Part shown: in pieces, positions 44,270-57,849 of the stretch
Numbering within the stretch: the first letter of the stretch is position 1
Layout: each line of letters begins with the position of its first letter
Assembly: GCA_024803745.1 (NCBI GenBank)
Contig: JANJXV010001756.1
Location: 1 to 64,000, forward strand
DNA length: 64,000 nucleotides
From: Megascapheus bottae
Lineage: Eukaryota > Chordata > Mammalia > Rodentia > Geomyidae
Direction: 5' to 3'
Made by a program: the position numbers and the translations under genes
The notes under the pieces: generated by a model
Told to the model about the DNA's origin: nothing
Databases searched by the model: none
The model's input: only the letters and a program-made list of their open reading frames with translations

Positions 44270-46700
44270 TCCATTCTATGACTTCACACACCTCCATTGT
44301 GACTTCACACACCTCCATTCTGTGACTTCACACACCTCCCTTCCGTGACTTCACACACCTCCATTGTATGACTTCACACACCTACATTCTATGACATCAC
44401 ACACCTCCATTCTATGACTTCACACACTTCCATTCTATGACTTCACACACCTCCATTCTATGACTCCACACACACCTCAATTCTATGACTTCACACACCT
44501 GCATTCGGACTTCAAACACCTCCATTCCACGACTTCATACACCTCCATTCTATGACTTCATACACCAACATTCTATGACTTCACACACCTCCATTCTATG
44601 ACTTCACAAATCTCAATTCTGACTTTACACTCCTCCATTCTATGACTTCACACATCTCCTTTCTGTAACTTCACACACTTCCAATGATTCACTTCACAAA
44701 CCTCCATTCCATGACTTCACACACCTCCATTCTATGAGTTAACACACCTCCATTCTTTGACTTCACACACCTCCATTTTGACTTCAAACACCTCCATTCT
44801 GTGACTTCACACACCTCCATTCTGTGACTTCACAGAATTCCATTTTGACTTCACACACTTCCATTCTGTGATATCACACACCTCCATTCTGTGACTTCAC
44901 ACACCACCATTGTTTGACATCACACGCCTCCATTCTTTGACTTCGCACACCTCCATTCCACGACTTCACACATGTCCATTCTACGAGTTCACACACATCC
45001 ATTCTATGAGTTCCCACACCACAATTTTGTCTTCACACACCTCCATTCTATGACTTCACACACCTTAATTCTTAATTCAGAAACATCCATTCTATGACTT
45101 CACACACATTCATTCTATGATTTCACACACCTCCATTCTATGACTTCACACACTTCCATTCTGTGACTTCACACACCTCCATTCTATGAGTTCACACACC
45201 TCCATTCTGACTTCACACACCTCCATTCTATGACTTCACAAAGCTCCATTCTGACTTCACACACCTCCATTCTATGACTTTGCACAACTCTATTGTGACT
45301 TCACACACCTCCATTCTATGACTTCACACACCTACATTGTGACTTCACACACCTCCATTCTATGAGTTCACACACCTGCATTGTGACTTCACACACCTCC
45401 ATTCTATGACTTCACACATCTCCATTCTGAACTCACACACCTCCTTACTGACTTCACACACCTAAATTCTGTGACATCACACACCTCCATTCTATGATTT
45501 CACACACCTCCATTCTATGACTTCACACACCTCCATTCTATGACTACACAGACCTACTTTATGAGTTGACACACCTCCATTCTATGACTTCACACACCTC
45601 CAATCTGGACTCACACACCTCCATTCTGTGACTTCACACACCTCCATTCTATGAGTTTACACACTTCCATTTTGACTTCACACACCTCCATTCTATGACT
45701 TCACACAGCTCCATTCTGACTTTACACACCTCAATTATATGACTTTACACACCTCTATTCTTACTTCACACACCTCCATTCTATGACTTCACAAACCTCC
45801 CTTCTATGACTTCACACACCTCCACTCTGTGACTTCACACATCTCCACTCTGTGACTTTATACACCTCCATTCTGCGAATTCACACACCTCCATTCTGTG
45901 ATTTCACACACCTCCATTCTATGACTTCACACACCTCCATTCTTTGACTTCACACACCTCCATTCTATGACTTCACACACCTGCATTCTGACATCACACA
46001 CCTCCAATCTATGACTTCACAGACCTCGAATCTGTGACTTCACTCACCTCCAGTCTATGACTTCACACTCCTCCATTCTATGACTTCCCACACCTCCTTT
46101 CTAGGACTTCACCCACCTTCATTCTATGACTTCACACACCTTCATTCTTACTTCAGAAACATCCATTCTATGACATCACACAACTCCATCTATGACATCA
46201 CCAACCTCCATTCTGTGACTTCACACATCTCCATACTGAGTTCACAAAACTCCATTCGGTGACTTAACACACCTCCATTCTGACTTCACACACGTCCATT
46301 CTATGTCTTCACATACTTCCATTCTATGACTTCACAAACCTCCATTCTGTGATTTCACACACCTCCATTCTGAGTTCACACACCTCCATTCTGTGACTTC
46401 ACACACCTCCATTCTATGACTTCACACACTTACATTCTATGACTTCACACATCCATTTTGACTTCACACACCTCCAATATATGACTTCAAACAGCTCAAT
46501 TCTCTGATTTCACACACCTCCATTCAATGACTTTAAACTCGTCCATTCAGTGACTTCACACACCTCCATTCTATGACTTCACACACCTCCATTCTATGAC
46601 TTCCCACACCTCCATTCTCCGACTTCACACCCCTCTAATTTGATTTCTAATACCTCCATTCTATGACTTCACAAACCTCCCTTCGTTGACTTCACAATAC
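44270..46700. repeat. 2,431-bp tandem duplication, copy 2
   Basis: The copy directly follows copy 1. The junction lies in the 22 bases 44,269-44,290 that both source contexts share. The left side reads CACAATACTCCATTC and the right side continues as the start of copy 1, CTCCATTGTGAC. At its far end the copy returns to the original flank, CACATCTACATTC, near 46,722. This is a simple in-register tandem duplication. Its right part also lies within the 5,727-bp repeat. Confidence 0.85.
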
Positions 46701-49700
46701 TCCATTCTATGACTTCACACATCTACATTCTATGACTTCACACACCTCAATTCTGACTCACACAACTCCGTTCTGTGACTTCACAAAACTCCATTCTATG
46801 ATTTCACATATCTCCATACTATGACTTCACACACCTCCATCTATGACTTCACACACCTCCATTATGAGTTCACACACCTCTATTCTATGACTTCACACAC
46901 TTCCATTCTGTGACTTCACACACCTCCATTCTATGAGTTCACACACCTCCATTCTGACTTCACACACCTCCATTCTATGACTTCACAAAGCTCCATTCTG
47001 ACTTCAAACACCTCCATTCTATGATTTGCACACCTCTATTGTGACTTCACAAACCTCCTTTCTATGACTTCACGCAACTCCACTCTGTGAATGCACACAT
47101 CTCCACTCTGTGTCTTTACACACCTCCATTCTGCGAATTCATACCCCTCCATTCTGAGATTTCACACACCTCCATTCTATGACTTCACACATCTCCATTC
47201 TGACCTCACACACCTCCATACTGACTTCACACACCTAAATTCTGTGACATCACACACCTCCATTCTATGATTTCACACACCTCCATTCTATGACTTCACA
47301 CGCCTCCATTCTATGACTACACAGACCTACTTTATGAGTTGACACACCTCCATTCTATGACTTCACACACCTCCAATCTGGACTCACACACCTCCATTCT
47401 GTGACTTCACACACCTCCATTCTATGAGTTTACACACTTCCATTTTGACTTCACACACCTCCATTCTATGACTTCACACAGCTCCATTCTGACTTTACAC
47501 ACCTCAATTATATGACTTTACACACCTCTATTCTGACTTCACACACCTCCATTCTATGACTTCACAAACCTCCCTTCTATGACTTCACACACCTCCACCC
47601 TGTGACTTCACACATCTCCACTCTGTGAATTTACACACCTCCATTCTGCGAATTCACACACCTCCATTCTGTGATTTCACACACCTCCATTCTACGACTT
47701 CACACACCTCCATTCTTTGACTTCACACACCTCCATTCTATGACTTCACACACCTGCATTCTGACATCACACACCTCCAATCTATGACTTCATAGACCTC
47801 GAAACTGTGACTTCACTCACCTCCACTCTATGACTTCACACTCCTCCATTCTATGACTTCCCCCACCTCCTTTCTATGACTTCACCCACCTACATTCTAT
47901 GACTTCACACACCTTCATTCTTACTTCAGAAACATCCATTCTATGACCTCACAAACCTCCCTCTATGACATCACCAACCTCCATTCTGTGACTTCACACA
48001 TCTCCATACTGAGTTCACAAAACTCCGTTCGGTGACTTAACACACCTCCATTCTGACTTCACACACGTCCATTCTATGACTTCACATACTTCCATTCTAT
48101 GACTTCACAAACCTCCATTCTGTGACTTCACACACCTCCATTCTGAGTTCACACACCTCCATTCTGTGACTTCACACATCTCCATTCTATGACTTCACAC
48201 ACCTACATTCTATGACTTCACACATCCTTTTTGACTTCACACACCTCCAATATATGACTTCAAACAGCTCAATTTTCTGGCTTCACACACCTCCATTCAA
48301 TGACTTTAAACTCGTCCATTCAGTGACTTCACACACCTCCATTCTATGACTTCACCCACCTCCATTCTATGACTTCACACACCTCCATTCTCTGACTTCA
48401 CACCCCTCCAATTTGACTTCACATACCTCCATTCCATGAATTCACAAACCTCCCTTCGGTGACTTCACAAATCTCCATTCTATGACTTCACACATCTGCA
48501 TTCTATGACTTCACACACCTCAATTCTGACTCACACAGATCCATTCTGTGACTTCACAAAACTCCATTCTATGATTTCACACATCTCCATACTATGACTT
48601 CACACACCTCCATTCTATGACTTCACAAACCTCCATTGTATGACTTTACACACCTCCATTCTATGACTTCACACACCTCCATTCTATGATTTCACACACC
48701 TCCATTCTGAGTTCACACACCTCCATTCTGTGACTTCACACACCTCCATTCTATGACTTCACACACTTACATTCTATGACTTCACACATCCATTTTGACT
48801 TCACACACCTCCAATATATGACTTCAAACAGCTCAATTCTCTGATTTCACACACCTCCATTCAATGACTTTAAACTCGTCCATTCAGTGACTTCACACAC
48901 CTCCATTCTATGACTTCACACACCTCCATTCTATGACTTCCCACACCTCCATTCTCCGACTTCACACCCCTCTAATTTGATTTCTAATACCTCCTTTCTA
49001 TGACTTCACAAACCTCCCTTCGTTGACTTCACAATACTCCATTCTATGACTTCACACATCTACATTCTATGACTTCACACACCTCAATTCTGACTCACAC
49101 AACTCCGTTCTGTGACTTCACAAAACTCCATTCTATGATTTCACATATCTCCATACTATGACTTCACACACCTCCATTATGAGTTCACACACCTCCATTC
49201 TATGACTTCACACACTTCCATTCTGTGACTTCACACACCTCCATTCTATGAGTTCACACACCTCCATTCTGACTTCACACACCTCCATTCTATGACTTCA
49301 CAAAGCTCCATTCTGACTTCAAACACCTCCATTCTATGATTTGCACACCTCTATTGTGACTTCACAAACCTCCTTTCTATGACTTCACCCAACTCCACTC
49401 TGTGAATGCACACATCTCCACTCTGTGTCTTTACACACCTCCATTCTGCGAATTCATACCCCTCCATTCTGAGATTTCACACACCTCCATTCTATGACTT
49501 CACACATCTCCATTCTGACCTCACACACCTCCATACTGACTTCACACACCTAAATTCTGTGACTTCACACACCTCCATTCTATGATTTCACACACCTCCA
49601 TTCTATGACTTCACACACCTCCATTCTATGACTTCACAGACCTACTTTATGAGTTGACACACCTCCATTCTATGACTTCACACACCTCCAATCTGAACTC

Positions 49701-50941
49701 ACACACCTCCATTCTGTGACTTCACACACCTCCATTCTATTAGTTTACACGCTTCCATTTTGACTTCACACACCTCCATTCTATGACTTCACACAGCTCC
49801 ATTCTGACTTTACACACCTCAATTATATGACTTTACACACCTCTATTCTGACTTCACACACCTCCATTCTATGACTTCACAAACCTCCCTTCTATGACTT
49901 CACACACCTCCACCCTGTGACTTCACACATCTCCACTCTGTGAATTTACACACCTCCATTCTGCGAATTCACACACCTCCATTCTGTGATTTCACACACC
50001 TCCATTCTACGACTTCACACACGTCCATTCTTTGACTTCACACACCTCCATTCTATGACTTCACACACCTGCATTCTGACATCACACACCTCCAATCTAT
50101 GACTTCATAGACCTCGAAAATGTGACTTCACTCACCTCCACTCTATGACTTCACACTCCTCCATTCTATGACTTCCCCCACCTCCTTTCTATGACTTCAC
50201 ACACCTACATTCTATGACTTCACACACCTTCATTCTTACTTCAGAAACATCCATTCTATGACCTCACACACCTCCCTCTATGACATCACCAACCTCCATT
50301 CTGTGACTTCACACATCTCCATTCTGACTTCACACACCTCCATTCTATGACTTCACCCACCTCCATTCTATGACTTCATACACCTCCATTCTCTGACTTC
50401 ACACCCCTCCAATTTGACTTCACATACCTCCATTCTATAAATTCACAAACCTCCCTTCGGTGACTTCACAAATCTCCATTCTATGACTTCACACACCTAC
50501 ATTCTATGACTTCACACATCCTTTTTGACTTCACACACCTCCAATATATGACTTCAAACAGCTCAATTTTCTGACTTCACACACCTCCATTCAATGACTT
50601 TAAACTCGTCCATTCAGTGACTTCACACACCTCCATTCTATGACTTCACCCACCTCCATTCTATGACTTCACACACCTCCATTCTCTGACTTCACACCGC
50701 TCCAATTTGACTTCACATACCTCCATTCTATGACTTCACAAACCTCCCTTCGGTGACTTCACAAATCTCCATTCTATGACTTCACACATCTGCATTCTAT
50801 GACTTCACACACCTCAATTCTGACTCACACAGATCCATTCTGTGACTTCACAAAACTCCATTCTATGATTTCACACATCTCCATACTATGACTTCACACA
50901 CCTCCATTCTATGACTTCACAAACCTCCATTCTATGACTTT
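45215..50941. repeat. 5,727-bp tandem duplication, copy 1
   Basis: Markers recur at +5,727: CACAAAGCTCC (AAGCTCC at 45241/50968), the series at 46080/51807, and CTATTAGTTTACACG (TAGTTT at 49741/55468). Inside it is an older internal repeat: 46.35-48.0 kb resembles 48.69-50.3 kb at +2,337, falling to +2,315 after loss of one 22-bp unit near 49,168. Confidence 0.88.
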
Positions 50942-53900
50942 ACACACCTCCATTCTATGACTTCACAAAGCTCCATTCTGACTTCACACACCTCCATTCT
51001 ATGACTTTGCACAACTCTATTGTGACTTCACACACCTCCATTCTATGACTTCACACACCTACATTGTGACTTCACACACCTCCATTCTATGAGTTCACAC
51101 ACCTGCATTGTGACTTCACACACCTCCATTCTATGACTTCACACATCTCCATTCTGAACTCACACACCTCCTTACTGACTTCACACACCTAAATTCTGTG
51201 ACATCACACACCTCCATTCTATGATTTCACACACCTCCATTCTATGACTTCACACACCTCCATTCTATGACTACACAGACCTACTTTATGAGTTGACACA
51301 CCTCCATTCTATGACTTCACACACCTCCAATCTGGACTCACACACCTCCATTCTGTGACTTCACACACCTCCATTCTATGAGTTTACACACTTCCATTTT
51401 GACTTCACACACCTCCATTCTATGACTTCACACAGCTCCATTCTGACTTTACACACCTCAATTATATGACTTTACACACCTCTATTCTTACTTCACACAC
51501 CTCCATTCTATGACTTCACAAACCTCCCTTCTATGACTTCACACACCTCCACTCTGTGACTTCACACATCTCCACTCTGTGACTTTATACACCTCCATTC
51601 TGCGAATTCACACACCTCCATTCTGTGATTTCACACACCTCCATTCTATGACTTCACACACCTCCATTCTTTGACTTCACACACCTCCATTCTATGACTT
51701 CACACACCTGCATTCTGACATCACACACCTCCAATCTATGACTTCACAGACCTCGAATCTGTGACTTCACTCACCTCCAGTCTATGACTTCACACTCCTC
51801 CATTCTATGACTTCCCACACCTCCTTTCTAGGACTTCACCCACCTTCATTCTATGACTTCACACACCTTCATTCTTACTTCAGAAACATCCATTCTATGA
51901 CATCACACAACTCCATCTATGACATCACCAACCTCCATTCTGTGACTTCACACATCTCCATACTGAGTTCACAAAACTCCATTCGGTGACTTAACACACC
52001 TCCATTCTGACTTCACACACGTCCATTCTATGTCTTCACATACTTCCATTCTATGACTTCACAAACCTCCATTCTGTGATTTCACACACCTCCATTCTGA
52101 GTTCACACACCTCCATTCTGTGACTTCACACACCTCCATTCTATGACTTCACACACTTACATTCTATGACTTCACACATCCATTTTGACTTCACACACCT
52201 CCAATATATGACTTCAAACAGCTCAATTCTCTGATTTCACACACCTCCATTCAATGACTTTAAACTCGTCCATTCAGTGACTTCACACACCTCCATTCTA
52301 TGACTTCACACACCTCCATTCTATGACTTCCCACACCTCCATTCTCCGACTTCACACCCCTCTAATTTGATTTCTAATACCTCCATTCTATGACTTCACA
52401 AACCTCCCTTCGTTGACTTCACAATACTCCATTCTATGACTTCACACATCTACATTCTATGACTTCACACACCTCAATTCTGACTCACACAACTCCGTTC
52501 TGTGACTTCACAAAACTCCATTCTATGATTTCACATATCTCCATACTATGACTTCACACACCTCCATCTATGACTTCACACACCTCCATTATGAGTTCAC
52601 ACACCTCTATTCTATGACTTCACACACTTCCATTCTGTGACTTCACACACCTCCATTCTATGAGTTCACACACCTCCATTCTGACTTCACACACCTCCAT
52701 TCTATGACTTCACAAAGCTCCATTCTGACTTCAAACACCTCCATTCTATGATTTGCACACCTCTATTGTGACTTCACAAACCTCCTTTCTATGACTTCAC
52801 GCAACTCCACTCTGTGAATGCACACATCTCCACTCTGTGTCTTTACACACCTCCATTCTGCGAATTCATACCCCTCCATTCTGAGATTTCACACACCTCC
52901 ATTCTATGACTTCACACATCTCCATTCTGACCTCACACACCTCCATACTGACTTCACACACCTAAATTCTGTGACATCACACACCTCCATTCTATGATTT
53001 CACACACCTCCATTCTATGACTTCACACGCCTCCATTCTATGACTACACAGACCTACTTTATGAGTTGACACACCTCCATTCTATGACTTCACACACCTC
53101 CAATCTGGACTCACACACCTCCATTCTGTGACTTCACACACCTCCATTCTATGAGTTTACACACTTCCATTTTGACTTCACACACCTCCATTCTATGACT
53201 TCACACAGCTCCATTCTGACTTTACACACCTCAATTATATGACTTTACACACCTCTATTCTGACTTCACACACCTCCATTCTATGACTTCACAAACCTCC
53301 CTTCTATGACTTCACACACCTCCACCCTGTGACTTCACACATCTCCACTCTGTGAATTTACACACCTCCATTCTGCGAATTCACACACCTCCATTCTGTG
53401 ATTTCACACACCTCCATTCTACGACTTCACACACCTCCATTCTTTGACTTCACACACCTCCATTCTATGACTTCACACACCTGCATTCTGACATCACACA
53501 CCTCCAATCTATGACTTCATAGACCTCGAAACTGTGACTTCACTCACCTCCACTCTATGACTTCACACTCCTCCATTCTATGACTTCCCCCACCTCCTTT
53601 CTATGACTTCACCCACCTACATTCTATGACTTCACACACCTTCATTCTTACTTCAGAAACATCCATTCTATGACCTCACAAACCTCCCTCTATGACATCA
53701 CCAACCTCCATTCTGTGACTTCACACATCTCCATACTGAGTTCACAAAACTCCGTTCGGTGACTTAACACACCTCCATTCTGACTTCACACACGTCCATT
53801 CTATGACTTCACATACTTCCATTCTATGACTTCACAAACCTCCATTCTGTGACTTCACACACCTCCATTCTGAGTTCACACACCTCCATTCTGTGACTTC

Positions 53901-56668
53901 ACACATCTCCATTCTATGACTTCACACACCTACATTCTATGACTTCACACATCCTTTTTGACTTCACACACCTCCAATATATGACTTCAAACAGCTCAAT
54001 TTTCTGGCTTCACACACCTCCATTCAATGACTTTAAACTCGTCCATTCAGTGACTTCACACACCTCCATTCTATGACTTCACCCACCTCCATTCTATGAC
54101 TTCACACACCTCCATTCTCTGACTTCACACCCCTCCAATTTGACTTCACATACCTCCATTCCATGAATTCACAAACCTCCCTTCGGTGACTTCACAAATC
54201 TCCATTCTATGACTTCACACATCTGCATTCTATGACTTCACACACCTCAATTCTGACTCACACAGATCCATTCTGTGACTTCACAAAACTCCATTCTATG
54301 ATTTCACACATCTCCATACTATGACTTCACACACCTCCATTCTATGACTTCACAAACCTCCATTGTATGACTTTACACACCTCCATTCTATGACTTCACA
54401 CACCTCCATTCTATGATTTCACACACCTCCATTCTGAGTTCACACACCTCCATTCTGTGACTTCACACACCTCCATTCTATGACTTCACACACTTACATT
54501 CTATGACTTCACACATCCATTTTGACTTCACACACCTCCAATATATGACTTCAAACAGCTCAATTCTCTGATTTCACACACCTCCATTCAATGACTTTAA
54601 ACTCGTCCATTCAGTGACTTCACACACCTCCATTCTATGACTTCACACACCTCCATTCTATGACTTCCCACACCTCCATTCTCCGACTTCACACCCCTCA
54701 ATTTTGATTTCTAATACCTCCTTTCTATGACTTCACAAACCTCCCTTCGTTGACTTCACAATACTCCATTCTATGACTTCACACATCTACATTCTATGAC
54801 TTCACACACCTCAATTCTGACTCACACAACTCCGTTCTGTGACTTCACAAAACTCCATTCTATGATTTCACATATCTCCATACTATGACTTCACACACCT
54901 CCATTATGAGTTCACACACCTCCATTCTATGACTTCACACACTTCCATTCTGTGACTTCACACACCTCCATTCTATGAGTTCACACACCTCCATTCTGAC
55001 TTCACACACCTCCATTCTATGACTTCACAAAGCTCCATTCTGACTTCAAACACCTCCATTCTATGATTTGCACACCTCTATTGTGACTTCACAAACCTCC
55101 TTTCTATGACTTCACCCAACTCCACTCTGTGAATGCACACATCTCCACTCTGTGTCTTTACACACCTCCATTCTGCGAATTCATACCCCTCCATTCTGAG
55201 ATTTCACACACCTCCATTCTATGACTTCACACATCTCCATTCTGACCTCACACACCTCCATACTGACTTCACACACCTAAATTCTGTGACTTCACACACC
55301 TCCATTCTATGATTTCACACACCTCCATTCTATGACTTCACACACCTCCATTCTATGACTTCACAGACCTACTTTATGAGTTGACACACCTCCATTCTAT
55401 GACTTCACACACCTCCAATCTGAACTCACACACCTCCATTCTGTGACTTCACACACCTCCATTCTATTAGTTTACACGCTTCCATTTTGACTTCACACAC
55501 CTCCATTCTATGACTTCACACAGCTCCATTCTGACTTTACACACCTCAATTATATGACTTTACACACCTCTATTCTGACTTCACACACCTCCATTCTATG
55601 ACTTCACAAACCTCCCTTCTATGACTTCACACACCTCCACCCTGTGACTTCACACATCTCCACTCTGTGAATTTACACACCTCCATTCTGCGAATTCACA
55701 CACCTCCATTCTGTGATTTCACACACCTCCATTCTACGACTTCACACACGTCCATTCTTTGACTTCACACACCTCCATTCTATGACTTCACACACCTGCA
55801 TTCTGACATCACACACCTCCAATCTATGACTTCATAGACCTCGAAAATGTGACTTCACTCACCTCCACTCTATGACTTCACACTCCTCCATTCTATGACT
55901 TCCCCCACCTCCTTTCTATGACTTCACACACCTACATTCTATGACTTCACACACCTTCATTCTTACTTCAGAAACATCCATTCTATGACCTCACACACCT
56001 CCCTCTATGACATCACCAACCTCCATTCTGTGACTTCACACATCTCCATTCTGACTTCACACACCTCCATTCTATGACTTCACCCACCTCCATTCTATGA
56101 CTTCATACACCTCCATTCTCTGACTTCACACCCCTCCAATTTGACTTCACATACCTCCATTCTATAAATTCACAAACCTCCCTTCGGTGACTTCACAAAT
56201 CTCCATTCTATGACTTCACACACCTACATTCTATGACTTCACACATCCTTTTTGACTTCACACACCTCCAATATATGACTTCAAACAGCTCAATTTTCTG
56301 ACTTCACACACCTCCATTCAATGACTTTAAACTCGTCCATTCAGTGACTTCACACACCTCCATTCTATGACTTCACCCACCTCCATTCTATGACTTCACA
56401 CACCTCCATTCTCTGACTTCACACCGCTCCAATTTGACTTCACATACCTCCATTCTATGACTTCACAAACCTCCCTTCGGTGACTTCACAAATCTCCATT
56501 CTATGACTTCACACATCTGCATTCTATGACTTCACACACCTCAATTCTGACTCACACAGATCCATTCTGTGACTTCACAAAACTCCATTCTATGATTTCA
56601 CACATCTCCATACTATGACTTCACACACCTCCATTCTATGACTTCACAAACCTCCATTCTATGACTTT
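50942..56668. repeat. 5,727-bp tandem duplication, copy 2
   Basis: The copy follows copy 1 with the breakpoint inside the 26 bases 50,942-50,967. The right end diverges at about 56,695, CACACACC against CACAAAGC. Copies are nearly identical on reading; a clear difference is CCCTCAATTTTG at about 54,695 against CCCTCTAATTTG at about 48,968. The whole second copy also contains the right part of the 2,431-bp unit, so three identical series occur at 43649, 46080 and 51807. Confidence 0.88.
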
Positions 56669-57840
56669 ACACACCTCCATTCTATGACTTCACACACCTC
56701 CATTCTATGATTTCACACACCTCCATTCTATGACTTCACACACCTCCATTCTGTGACTTCACACACCTCCATTCTATGAGTTCACACACCTCCATTCTGA
56801 CTTCACACACCTCCATTCTATGACTTCACACAGCTCCATTCTGACTTCACACACCTCCATTCTATGACTTTGCACACCACACACCTCCATTCTGTGACTT
56901 CACAAACCTCCTTTCTATGACTTCACCAAACTCCACTCTGTGACTGCACACATCTCCACTCTGTGTCTTTACACACCTCCATTCTGCGAAGTCATACCCC
57001 TCCATTCTGAGATTTCACACACCTCCATTCTATGACTTCACACACCTCCATTCTATGACTTCACAAACCTCTATTGTGACTTCACACACGTCCATTCTGT
57101 GACTTCACACACCTCCATTCTATATCACCACAGACCTCCATTCTATGACTTCACACACTTCCATTCTATGACTTCACACACCTGCACTCTGACTTCACAC
57201 ACCTCCATTCTATGACTTCATACACCTCCCTTCTATGACTTCATACAGCAACATTCTATGACTTCACACGCCTCCATTCTGTGACTTCACAAATCTCCAT
57301 TCTGACTTCACACTCCTCCATTCTATGACTTCACACACCTCCATTCTATGACTTCACACATCTCCTTTTTTTAACTTCCCACACTTCCAATGTTTGACTT
57401 CACAAACCTCCATTCCATGACTTCACACACCTCCATTCTATGAGTTCACACACCTCCATTCTTTGACTTCACACACCTCCATTTTGACTTCACACACCTA
57501 CATTCTGTGACTTCACACACCTCCATTTGTGACTTCACACACCACCATTTTGACTTCACACACCTCCATTCTGTGACTTCACACACCTCCATTCTATAAC
57601 TTCACAAACCTCCATTCTATGACTTCACACACCTACATTGTGACTTTACACACCTCCATTCTATGAGTTGACACACCTGCATTGTGACTTCACACACCTC
57701 CATTCTATGACTTCACACATCTCCATACTGACCTCACACACCTCCATACTGACTTCTCACACCTAAATTCTGTGACTTCACAGACCTCCATTCTATGATT
57801 TCACACACCTCCATTCTATGACTTCACACACCTCCATTCT
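56540..57840. repeat. Dispersed copy of the 40.07-41.4 kb block
   Basis: TTACACACCTCC at 40201/56667 and the truncated unit TGCACACCACACACC at 40405/56871 are both 16,466 apart. The series then runs in parallel to about 57,840. There the sequence switches, via CACAATACTCC, to the 41.87-kb context. Differences are more numerous than in the near-identical pairs, for example GAAGTCATACCCC for GAATTCATACCCC near 56,988. The block is therefore an older copy. Confidence 0.75.
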
Positions 57841-57849
57841 ATGACTTCA

